This document shows positions 1-5,875 of a stretch of 6,255 nt of DNA, in pieces. Below the pieces are notes generated by a model. It saw only the letters and a list, made by a program, of their open reading frames with translations, did no database searches and was not told the DNA's origin. The translations under genes were made by a program, and so were the position numbers. Each line of letters opens with the position of its first letter. Position 1 is the stretch's first letter. The stretch comes from DASUSF01 sp036375275 (GTDB lineage: Bacteria; Pseudomonadota; Alphaproteobacteria; Geminicoccales; Geminicoccaceae), in the NCBI GenBank assembly GCA_036375275.1, contig DASUSF010000188.1, forward strand, positions 1 to 6,255. The letters run 5' to 3'.

Positions 1-445
1 TGTTGCGTCTCGCTGCTGGTCGCAACCCGGGCGTGTGCCCGGCCACCACGAGCTCCTGGCATCTGCGAGGGCGCCGAGGAGGTCAAGACGCCAACGGGTT
101 CGCGTTCCTCGCCCACTTCGAGCAGCGCGGGCTCAGAGACGTCCAGCTCCTGATCTCGGACGCTTGCGCCTGATCGGGAGCGCCGCCGAGTTCTGCCGGG
201 CCGCCCGCCGGCCGCCGCGTCGCACACTCCTACCGCAACGTTTTCAGCGGAGCGCCGGCGACCAGGGTTCGCGAGGGGGGCGATGCTGAAGGCGATCCAC
301 GCCGAGGAGGACCGCGAGACGGCGCCAGCCAAGGCCTGCGTGCCAGCCGGCGCCCGACCTCGGAGCGGCCAAGCTCCGGCACATCGCCGGCACGCGCTGG
401 TCGCCCCGCCGCGACCTGGACCTGACCCCGCTGCGCCACGGGGAC
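1..445 (+). pseudogene. Decayed IS256 (Mutator)-family transposase, 5' end outside window
   Basis: This is a remnant of an IS256-family DDE transposase, recognisable only by switching frames. Frame 1 (about 7-90) reads VSLLVA and then GICEGAEEVKT. Frame 3 (93-170) reads FEQRGLRDVQLLISDACA, the block with the second catalytic Asp. Frame 2 (170-205) reads LIGSAAEF. Frame 3 again (210-275) reads AHSYRNVFS and PATRVRE. Frame 1 (283-336) reads MLKAIHAEEDRETAPAKA. Frame 2 (356-440) reads AAKLRHIAGTRWSPRRDL. The order matches the family, where these blocks are collinear. The stretch normally between MLKAIHA and LRHIAGT, with YYAFP, NPLER and the catalytic Glu region, is missing (I estimate about 200 bp). 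With at least five frame changes it cannot make a working transposase. A short reading at 477-506 (DVRKILDALP) could be a C-terminal tail but is not secure. Assignment is by remembered family motifs; the exact right end and terminal repeats were not found. Confidence 0.85.
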
Positions 446-660
446 CGGATACCCCGCGACCAGCCGGCCACCACTGGACGTGCGCAAGATCCTGGACGCT
501 TTGCCCGCCGCGGTTGGTCGCCGCGGACGCCCTGGGGAAGCGCAGCCCGCGGACCAGGCGAGGTGCCAGCTCGTCCCATCGCGCCCCTCGCCGCGGTCCG
601 GGCTTTCGGGGACGGCCGGAGCCCGAGGGCGGTCTGCCCGCGGGCGTCGCGCCCGGATCG
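446..660. other. Non-coding, no supported feature (tail of IS remnant?)
   Basis: This stretch lies between the recognisable transposase remnant and the stop codon of the phosphatidyltransferase gene. It has open frames on both strands, but their translations are Arg/Pro/Ala/Gly-rich and show no family resemblance, as expected of non-coding high-GC DNA. Small hairpins are possible, such as a 6-bp stem with a 3-nt loop at 641-655 and a 6-bp stem at 599-604/620-625. Neither is followed by a T-run on the minus strand, so I do not call a terminator for the operon. It may include the far end of the insertion sequence. Confidence 0.5.
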
Positions 661-1251
661 TCAGCCCTGCGGGTGGAGCTGGCGGAGCGTGTGCACGATC
701 CGCTGGGTCGCGGACAGCGCGGTGAGCGCCACCATGACGTAGATCGCCTCGATCAGGAGGCCGAACATCAGGCCGAAGACGACGATCAGGACGCGCTCGG
801 CGCGGGTCACGATCCCGACCTTGCACTCGAGCCCGAGCCCCTCGGCGCGGGCGCGCGTGTAGCTCACCATCAGCGAGCCGAGGAGGGCGAGGACCGCCAT
901 CGCCGCCGCGGTCGGCTCGTTGTCCTGCGCGAAGCGGTAGGCGATCGCTGCGAACACCAGGCCCTCGGAGATCCGGTCGGCGGTGGAATCGAGGAATGCG
1001 CCGAACCGGGTCGCCATCTTGGCGAGGCGGGCGAGGATCCCGTCCAGGAGGTCGAAGCCGCCGGCGAGCAGATAGACCAGCGCGGCCGCGAGCAGCTGGT
1101 TGTCGACGATCAGGAACGCGGCCGCGAGGTTGAGCAGCACGCCGACCAGGGAGACCTGGTTCGGCGTCACCCGGCACCAGAGCAGCGCGCTCGCGATCGG
1201 TCGGAAGACCGGCTCGAGCACCGCCCGGAGGTAGTTGCGAAGCGCGTCCAT
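661..1251 (-). CDS. CDP-alcohol phosphatidyltransferase, inositol-phosphate-lipid-synthase-like
   Basis: This is an integral-membrane enzyme of about 196 residues that transfers a phosphatidyl group from CDP-diacylglycerol to an alcohol, releasing CMP. The family signature DGxxAR-x8-GxxxDxxxD is complete: D67, D70, G71, A74, R75, G84, D88, D92, the acidic residues being the metal and CDP ligands. The N-terminus (RAVLEPVFRPIASALL, then the T29-P30-N31 turn) and the segment around residues 133-153 (RARAEGLGLECKVGI, then RAER) resemble archaetidylinositol-phosphate and actinobacterial phosphatidylinositol-phosphate synthases more than PgsA or PssA; this is from memory. Hydrophobic helices lie near residues 32-49, 52-66, 97-105, 115-132, 153-167 and 168-180. 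I chose the ATG at 1251 because it fits the family N-terminus and has AGGTGA (1262-1267) 10 nt upstream. A GTG at 1275 with AGGAAG (1285-1290) would add eight residues. The family is certain; the acceptor alcohol is not determined. Confidence 0.9.
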   Translation of the reverse strand: MDALRNYLRAVLEPVFRPIASALLWCRVTPNQVSLVGVLLNLAAAFLIVDNQLLAAALVYLLAGGFDLLDGILARLAKMATRFGAFLDSTADRISEGLVFAAIAYRFAQDNEPTAAAMAVLALLGSLMVSYTRARAEGLGLECKVGIVTRAERVLIVVFGLMFGLLIEAIYVMVALTALSATQRIVHTLRQLHPQG

Positions 1252-1355
1252 CCCGTGTCTTTCACCTGTTGACACCAAAATGCGCTTCCTGCGGCCGGAT
1301 TCCAAGAAGCACCCGGTGATCAACGCACGGAGCGGGCCGCGCGGACGGCGTGCGC
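1252..1355 (-). promoter_or_regulatory. lolA-phosphatidyltransferase gap with SD sites and a weak possible promoter
   Basis: This 104-bp gap is the only sizeable one inside the minus-strand cluster. It holds two Shine-Dalgarno candidates, AGGTGA (1262-1267, serving ATG 1251) and AGGAAG (1285-1290, serving GTG 1275). The first sits in the loop of a possible small hairpin (GTGTC 1255-1259 with GACAC 1271-1275). A weak promoter can be drawn on the minus strand: TTGGAA (1300-1305), 17-bp spacer, CATTTT (1277-1282), with four and three matches to the sigma70 hexamers. The local base composition is also lower in GC than the flanks. No terminator follows lolA, so read-through is equally likely. Confidence 0.3.
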
Positions 1356-1970
1356 TCAATCGCCGCGACCGACCCCGCGCCTGGGGGTGCGAAACCTGAA
1401 CACGTCGTCCTCGATCGGGACGTCGAGCTCGACGTCGTCGAGGACGACGTGGGTGGTGAGGCCCTGGGCGTCGGTCACCGCCCAGCGGCGGAGCGCGATC
1501 GGGTCCTGCTCGAAGAAGAGCGTGATGCTGCCCTCGTCCTCTTCGCCGGTCTCGACGACGGTGACCCGGATCTGGCCGTCGGCACGGGCGAAATCGGTGA
1601 CCGTCACGTCGCCCGCGAAGCTGATCTCGTCCTCGAGCAGGAAGGCGAGCGGCGTCGCGCTGGTCAGCATCGCGCTGGTCTGGTCGAGCTTGCGGTCGTA
1701 GTAGGTGACCTCCCAGCCATTGGCGATGATCAGCACCGGGCTCGGCGGATCGTAGTCGAGGCGCATCTTGTCCGGGCGCTTGAACAGCAGCTTGCCGGTG
1801 GCCCGGCCGCCGTCGGGGGCGAACTGGACGAAATCGGCGCGCAGGCTCCGCAGCCCGTTCAGCCAGCCCTCGATCCGCTCGAGATCCTGCCGCCGGTCAT
1901 CCGCGCCGAGCGCGCCAAGGAGGAGCGGGAGGGCGAGCGCGATCCCCGCCAGCCGCAGGAGCCTCGACAT
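1356..1970 (-). CDS. lolA: Outer-membrane lipoprotein carrier protein LolA
   Basis: LolA is the periplasmic chaperone that takes lipoproteins released by the LolCDE transporter and hands them to the outer membrane. The 204-residue product begins with a signal peptide: MSRLLRLAG, a hydrophobic core to about residue 22, and likely cleavage before ADDRR. There is no lipobox Cys, which fits a soluble periplasmic protein. The mature part has the family's N-terminal helix (LRADFVQF, 43-50), the β-strand block with G59-K60 and RPDKMRLDYDPPSP (65-78), then VLIIANGWEVTYYD (79-92) and TPLAFLL (106-112), and ends in the usual VPIEDDVFRFRTP (184-196). Length is typical. The ATG follows the ftsK stop by 8 bp, and its SD (GAGGCG, 1975-1980) overlaps that stop, implying translational coupling. 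A 51-nt near-palindrome lies in its 3' part (1401-1451). Confidence 0.93.
   Translation of the reverse strand: MSRLLRLAGIALALPLLLGALGADDRRQDLERIEGWLNGLRSLRADFVQFAPDGGRATGKLLFKRPDKMRLDYDPPSPVLIIANGWEVTYYDRKLDQTSAMLTSATPLAFLLEDEISFAGDVTVTDFARADGQIRVTVVETGEEDEGSITLFFEQDPIALRRWAVTDAQGLTTHVVLDDVELDVPIEDDVFRFRTPRRGVGRGD
1401..1451. repeat. Near-palindrome / long hairpin within lolA 3' coding region
   Basis: The arms CACGTCGTCCTCGA (1401-1414) and TCGAGGACGACGTG (1438-1451) are perfect 14-bp inverted repeats. Between them lies an 18-bp perfect palindrome, GACGTCGAGCTCGACGTC (1419-1436), offset by an asymmetric 4:1-nt bulge. Folded as RNA, the stem would hold about 21 base pairs. The DNA codes for the Val/Asp/Leu/Glu-rich residues HVVLDDVELDVPIEDDV. 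GTC and GAC, and CTC and GAG, are reverse complements, so protein composition and strict GC-ending codon use may explain the structure. Confidence 0.75.
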
Positions 1971-1978
1971 CGCCCGCC

Positions 1979-4492
1979 TCACTCGTCCGGCTGCTCGTTC
2001 ATCAGCACCCGCCGGCGGCCGACGTGGTCCGGATGGCTGATCATGCCCTCGTCCTCCATCCGCTCGATCAGGCGCGCGGCGCTGTTGTAGCCGATCCGCA
2101 TCTTGCGCTGGATGAAGCTGGTCGAGGCCTTGCCCTCGCGGGCGACGATCTGCAACGCCTGCTGGTACTGCCCCTCCTCGCCGCCGGCGGGCTCGCCCAG
2201 CGGGGCGCCGACCGCGCCGCCCCCATTCTCGAGCGCGGCCTCGTCGGTCACCGCGTCGATGTAGTCCGGCTCGCCCTGCTGCTGCAGGTAGGTCACGACC
2301 CGCTCGACCTCCTCCTCGGTCACCAGCGGCCCGTGGATGCGCGTGATCCGCTCGCCGGGCATCATGAACAGCATGTCGCCCTGGCCGAGCAGCTGCTCCG
2401 CGCCGGGCTCGCCGAGGATGGTCCGGCTGTCGATCTTGGAGCTGACCCGGAAGCTGATCCGGCTCGGCAGGTTGGCCTTGATCACGCCGGTCAGCACGTC
2501 GACCGACGGCCGCTGGGTCGCGACGATCAGGTGGATGCCGGCCGCGCGCGCCTTCTGCGACAGGCGCTGGATGGCGCTCTCGATCTCCTTGCCGGCGGTC
2601 AGCATCAGGTCCGCGACCTCGTCGACGACGACGCAGATCAGCGGCATCTGCGCCATCTCGATCGCCTGCTGCTCGAAGACCGGCACGCCCGTGCCGGGCT
2701 CGAAGCCGGTCTGCACCCGCCGCTGGAGGGTCTCGCCCCGGTCCATGGCCTCGGCCATGCGGCGGTTGAAGGCGAAGATGTCCCGCACGCCCAGATGCGA
2801 CATCAGCCGGTAGCGTTCGTCCATCTCGCGCACCACCCACTTCAGGGCCACCACCGCTTTCGCCGGCTCGGTCACGACCGGCGACAGCAGATGAGGGATG
2901 CCGTCGTAGACCGAGAGCTCGATCACTTTTGGATCGATCATGATGAACTTGAGCTGACTCGGCGGCAGCCGGTAGAGCAGCGAGAGGATCATCGCGTTGA
3001 TCGCGACCGACTTGCCCGACCCGGTGGTGCCGGCGATCAGGAGGTGCGGCATGCGGGCGAGGTCGACGACCTGGGATTCGCCGCCGATGTCCTTGCCCAA
3101 CGCCAGGCAGAGCTTGGCCGAGGTGTCCTCGTAGGCCGGGCTCGCGAACAGGTCCCGGAGGTAGACCGTCTCCCGGCTGTCGTTGGGCAGCTCGATGCCG
3201 ATCACGTTCCGCCCCGGCACGGTCGCGACGCGGACCGACATGGCGCAGAGCGAGCGGGCGATGTCGTCGGCGAGCGAGATCACCCGCGCGGCCCGGGTCC
3301 CCGGCGCCGGCTCGAGCTCGTAGAGGGTGACCACCGGCCCCGGCCGGACGTCGACGATCTCGCCCCGGACGCCGAAGTCGTCGAGCACCTTCTCGAGCGA
3401 GCGCGCCATCTCGGCGAGCGCCGCCCGGTCGACCGACACCTTGGCGCGCCGGGCCTGGGCGAGGAAGCGGAGCGGCGGCAGCTCGAAGGTCGCGTCCGGG
3501 ACCAGCTCGTCGGTGTCGTCGTCGGCCGGTGGGGGCTGACGCCGCACCGGCGGCTGCGGCGTTTCGCCGACCACCGTCGGCGCCGGGTCCGCCTTGCGCG
3601 CCGGTGGCGGGCCTCCGCTCGCCACCTCGGTGGCCTCGGGCGCGGCGGCCGGGCGGCGGCGGCGCGCGGTCGGCTCGAGGGCGGTTTCGGCTAGGCCGGG
3701 CGCCGGACCCTGTCGCGGCGCCGCGGGGGCGGGACCGGCGGCCCTGCGGCCGAGCGGGATCCGCCGCACGATCTCCTGCAGCGGGCGCAGCCGGTCGAGC
3801 AGGCTCCGGCGCGCGGGCCGGTCCGCCGGCGGGCCGCCGAAGCGCTGCTCGATCGCGCCCTCCCAGCGCGGCCGTGGCGCCGCCCCGGCGTCACCCCGCT
3901 CCCGCGAGCGGAAGGGGAGGGTCGCGGCCCAGCGGACGCCGGCCCAGGCCTCGCGCCAGGTGATGCCGGCGGCGAGCACGACCCCGAGCAGGGCCAGGCC
4001 GCCGGTGATCAGGGCATAGCTCCCGCCTCCCGTCGGCCGCTCGAGGCGGTGCAGCATGAAGTCGCCGACGAAGCCGCCGAGCCCGACCCAGTACGGCCAG
4101 CTCTCCGGGATCTCGAGCGTGGCGAGGAAGGCGGCGGCGGCGAGCAGCGCCGCCGGGAGCGCGGTGAGCGCGATCCAGAACCACTGCATCGGCCGGTCGA
4201 GGATCAGCCGGAGACCCCAGAACGGCAGGATCAGCACGACCACCCAGATGGCGAGGCCGACGCTCTGCAGGCTGAGATCGGCCAGGCTCGCGCCGAACCC
4301 GCCGAGCGGGTTGGTCGCAGGGCCGGGCGCGGCCCGGTTCAAGGACGGGTCGGTGGCGTCGTGCCCGATCAGCGCCACCGCCAGGACCAGCGCGATCACG
4401 ATCAGGCCGGCGCCGAGGATCTCGAAGGCGCGTCGCATCAGATAGTCGCCGAGGACCGGACGGTCCGCGCGAGGAAGCGTAGGAGCGGCCAT
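1979..4492 (-). CDS. ftsK: DNA translocase FtsK
   Basis: FtsK is the septal, membrane-anchored AAA+ motor that pumps the chromosome terminus into daughter cells and activates XerCD at dif. The 837-residue protein has all parts in order: an N-terminal membrane domain with helices near residues 24-43, 78-98, 104-126, 132-148 and 158-176; a Pro/Ala/Arg-rich cytoplasmic linker (about 195-335); the α domain (about 340-450, with RGEIVDVRPGPVVTLYELEP); the RecA-like motor with Walker A AGTTGSGKS (487-495), IDPKVIELSVYDGIPHL (519-535) and Walker B LICVVVDEVADLM (618-630, D624-E625); and a C-terminal winged-helix γ domain (about 773-834, STSFIQRKMRIGYNSAARLIE) that reads KOPS sites and contacts XerD. 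Motor and γ domains look intact. The ATG at 4492 is 24 bp after the dapC stop; the best SD (AGGAG, 4509-4513) is unusually far, about 16 nt. Co-transcription with dapC and lolA is likely. Confidence 0.97.
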   Translation of the reverse strand: MAAPTLPRADRPVLGDYLMRRAFEILGAGLIVIALVLAVALIGHDATDPSLNRAAPGPATNPLGGFGASLADLSLQSVGLAIWVVVLILPFWGLRLILDRPMQWFWIALTALPAALLAAAAFLATLEIPESWPYWVGLGGFVGDFMLHRLERPTGGGSYALITGGLALLGVVLAAGITWREAWAGVRWAATLPFRSRERGDAGAAPRPRWEGAIEQRFGGPPADRPARRSLLDRLRPLQEIVRRIPLGRRAAGPAPAAPRQGPAPGLAETALEPTARRRRPAAAPEATEVASGGPPPARKADPAPTVVGETPQPPVRRQPPPADDDTDELVPDATFELPPLRFLAQARRAKVSVDRAALAEMARSLEKVLDDFGVRGEIVDVRPGPVVTLYELEPAPGTRAARVISLADDIARSLCAMSVRVATVPGRNVIGIELPNDSRETVYLRDLFASPAYEDTSAKLCLALGKDIGGESQVVDLARMPHLLIAGTTGSGKSVAINAMILSLLYRLPPSQLKFIMIDPKVIELSVYDGIPHLLSPVVTEPAKAVVALKWVVREMDERYRLMSHLGVRDIFAFNRRMAEAMDRGETLQRRVQTGFEPGTGVPVFEQQAIEMAQMPLICVVVDEVADLMLTAGKEIESAIQRLSQKARAAGIHLIVATQRPSVDVLTGVIKANLPSRISFRVSSKIDSRTILGEPGAEQLLGQGDMLFMMPGERITRIHGPLVTEEEVERVVTYLQQQGEPDYIDAVTDEAALENGGGAVGAPLGEPAGGEEGQYQQALQIVAREGKASTSFIQRKMRIGYNSAARLIERMEDEGMISHPDHVGRRRVLMNEQPDE

Positions 4493-4516
4493 GAGCTTGG
4501 TCTCGTCTCTCCTCGA

Positions 4517-5707
4517 TCAGCCGAGCGTGCGCACGAGCCGGTCCAGGGCCTCTTCGGTCGTGGCCCGGTCGTGCACCAGGGCGAGGCGGATGTAGTCGCT
4601 GCCCGGCACCACGCCATCCCCACCGGGGCGGCCGATGTAGCCGCCCGGCAGGACCCGGAGGGCGGCCTCGGTCCACAGGCGGTGCGCGACCGCCTCGCCG
4701 TCACCGACGTTCAGCCACAGGAAGAAGCCTCCGTCCGGCACGGCGTGGCCGTACCGCCCGGCGAGGCGCTCCGCGGCCAGCCTGTGCTTGTCCTGGTAGA
4801 GCCCGCGGTTGTGCGCCACATGCTCCTCGTCGCGCCAGAGCGCCACCGCCGTCGCCAGCACCGGCAACGGCTGCACGGCCGCCGCATAGTTGCGGAGATG
4901 GGCGAAGCCGCCGATCACGTCCTCGTCGCCGGCGACGAAGCCGGACCGGAGCCCGGCTGCGCTCGACCGCTTCGAGAGCGAATGGCAGACGAGCAGATGA
5001 TCCAGACGGCCACCCGACGCGGCCGCCGCCGTCAACGCCCCCGCAGGCGGCCCGGCCGTATAGATTTCACTATAACATTCATCGACCAGGAGCAAGAATC
5101 CGAAGCGACGGGCGAGGTCGAGAGCACGGGCGAGGTACCCGGGTGTCGCGGCCGCTCCCTGCGGGTTGGCCGGCGAGCACAGGTAGAACAGCAGGGTCCG
5201 CTCGAGCAGCGCTTCGGGCAGCGCCTCGAGATCCGGAAGGTGGCCGCCCGTCGCCGACACCGGGAGCAGGACCGGCTCCGCGCCGGCCATGACCGCGCCG
5301 CCGAGGTAGACGTTGTAGAACGGGTTCGGCATCAGGATCGCGGGCGGGCGGGCGGACGGCGCCGGCATGAGCACCTGGGGCAGCATGAAGAGCGCTTCCT
5401 TGGTGCCGGCGACCGGCAGCACGTGGCGGTCCGGATCGATCATGCCCTCCGGCAGCGCGAACCGCGCCCTGAGCCAGTCCGCGACCGCGGTCCGGAACGC
5501 CGGCGTGCCGGTGATCGGCGGGTAGCGGTTCCACTCCTCGGCGTGCGCGGCGAGGGTGCGCTTGAGGAGTTCCGGCGTCGGATGCAGGGGCGAGCCGATC
5601 GAGAGGTCGATCGGCGCCAGGGCGGCGGGTGGGGCCAGCGGCTCGAGCAGCCGCGCCAATCGCCGGAACGGGTAGTCGGTGAGCTGCCCGAGGCGGGGAT
5701 TGAGCAT
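4517..5707 (-). CDS. dapC: N-succinyldiaminopimelate aminotransferase (DapC-like, class I/II PLP aminotransferase)
   Basis: This is a fold-type I PLP aminotransferase of 396 residues, likely the DapC step of the succinylase branch of DAP/lysine synthesis (N-succinyl-2-amino-6-oxopimelate plus glutamate). Visible residues include GTKEALF (101-107, phosphate loop), NPFYNVY (128-134), N181 in CSPANPQGA, D209 and Y212 in VDECYSEIY, the PLP lysine K246 in HSLSKRS, R254, and R374 in YIRLAL, the substrate-carboxylate Arg. The DapC-type features are the start NPRLGQLTDYPFRRL, LHPTP, MPNPFYNVY, DECYSEIY and SLSKRSSAAGLRSGFVAGD, as I recall them. An upstream in-frame TTG (5767) would add 20 residues unlike the family and would lie upstream of the candidate -10, so I prefer ATG 5707. 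Its SD is weak (an AGCGGA or GGACC stretch just upstream). Function in other amino-acid transaminations cannot be excluded. Codons at the DECYSEIY motif are strikingly AT-rich. Confidence 0.88.
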   Translation of the reverse strand: MLNPRLGQLTDYPFRRLARLLEPLAPPAALAPIDLSIGSPLHPTPELLKRTLAAHAEEWNRYPPITGTPAFRTAVADWLRARFALPEGMIDPDRHVLPVAGTKEALFMLPQVLMPAPSARPPAILMPNPFYNVYLGGAVMAGAEPVLLPVSATGGHLPDLEALPEALLERTLLFYLCSPANPQGAAATPGYLARALDLARRFGFLLLVDECYSEIYTAGPPAGALTAAAASGGRLDHLLVCHSLSKRSSAAGLRSGFVAGDEDVIGGFAHLRNYAAAVQPLPVLATAVALWRDEEHVAHNRGLYQDKHRLAAERLAGRYGHAVPDGGFFLWLNVGDGEAVAHRLWTEAALRVLPGGYIGRPGGDGVVPGSDYIRLALVHDRATTEEALDRLVRTLG

Positions 5708-5708
5708 G

Positions 5709-5796
5709 CCTGGTCCGCTGATCGTGACGCCGGCCGCGATGCCGGGCCCGGCGGCAGACGGTAGCAAGCGGCGGGGCGGCCTTCAACCGGACCAGG
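5709..5796. repeat. 9-bp inverted repeat flanking the dapC promoter region
   Basis: CCTGGTCCG (5709-5717) and CGGACCAGG (5788-5796) are perfect inverted repeats about 70 bp apart. One copy abuts the dapC start codon. The other abuts the candidate -35 hexamer and overlaps the tail of the amt terminator. The placement could suit paired operator sites, but 9 bp can arise by chance in such GC-rich DNA. I see no further symmetry. Confidence 0.3.
5758..5786 (-). promoter_or_regulatory. Candidate sigma70-type promoter for dapC-ftsK-lolA
   Basis: On the minus strand TTGAAG (5781-5786) is followed after exactly 17 bp by TACCGT (5758-5763), giving four of six and three of six matches to the -35 and -10 hexamers. 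It lies just after the amt terminator and before the dapC ATG. The predicted transcript would start near 5751, leaving a leader of about 44 nt. This is the best fit in the gap, but the -10 is weak. Alphaproteobacterial housekeeping promoters are commonly loose at -10. Confidence 0.35.
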
Positions 5797-5827
5797 AAGA
5801 AAGCCCGGTCGGGCTCGCCGACCGGGT
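5796..5827 (-). terminator. Rho-independent terminator downstream of amt
   Basis: Read on the minus strand, CCCGGTCGG (5826-5818), a 5-nt loop CGAGC, and CCGACCGGG (5812-5804) form a perfect 9-bp GC-rich stem. It is followed at once by the pyrimidine tract CTTTCTTCCT. The site begins about 50 bp after the amt stop codon and lies just before the candidate dapC promoter, so it should separate the two transcription units. The tail is T/C mixed rather than a pure T-run. Confidence 0.75.
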
Positions 5828-5835
5828 CGGGGCGC

Positions 5836-5859
5836 CGGGGCGGCACGGGCGCCGCCCCG
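5836..5859 (-). repeat. Second GC-rich hairpin between amt and its terminator
   Basis: CGGGGCGGC (5836-5844) and GCCGCCCCG (5851-5859) form a perfect 9-bp stem with a 6-nt loop. It sits between the amt stop codon and the stronger terminator hairpin. No T-run follows it on the minus strand, so it is not a terminator by itself. It could protect the 3' end of the amt transcript or help pause polymerase before the second hairpin. Confidence 0.5.
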
Positions 5860-5875
5860 CCGAGAGGGGGCGGAC

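Noticed and set aside
599..655. Possible terminator for the minus-strand operon just after the phosphatidyltransferase stop
   Set aside because: The stems are only 6 bp and no T-run follows either on the minus strand.
283..1272. 329-codon plus-strand frame that starts with a convincing MLKAIHAEEDRE segment
   Set aside because: Only the first 18 or so residues are real transposase sequence. The rest is out of frame and then antisense to the phosphatidyltransferase gene, so it is not a gene.
1252..1359. Longer phosphatidyltransferase start at TTG 1359 overlapping the lolA stop
   Set aside because: The 36-residue extension is Arg/Gly-rich without membrane character or family similarity, and closer starts have better SD sites.
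1350..2090. 246-codon plus-strand frame over lolA, including several short nested frames
   Set aside because: It mirrors lolA codons and shows no independent start signal or domain.
2024..3694. 556-codon open frame on the plus strand, antisense to ftsK
   Set aside because: It lies wholly antisense to a clearly real ftsK. Its translation is His/Arg/Asp/Leu-rich low-complexity text with no family motif, as expected from mirrored GC3-biased codons.
3914..3921. GGGGAGGG, a match to the E. coli KOPS consensus GGGNAGGG, on the plus strand inside ftsK
   Set aside because: A single 8-bp match in GC-rich DNA is expected by chance, and the KOPS of this organism is unknown. Only a genome-wide skew analysis could give it meaning.
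4049..5764. 571-codon open frame on the plus strand, antisense to dapC and the 5' part of ftsK
   Set aside because: It is antisense to two genes with intact motifs, and the product is Arg/Gln/Glu/Gly-rich with no recognisable domain. It is a high-GC shadow frame.
5708..5767. Longer dapC start at the in-frame TTG 5767
   Set aside because: The extra 20 residues do not resemble the family N-terminus, the codon is a poor initiator, and it would lie upstream of the candidate -10.
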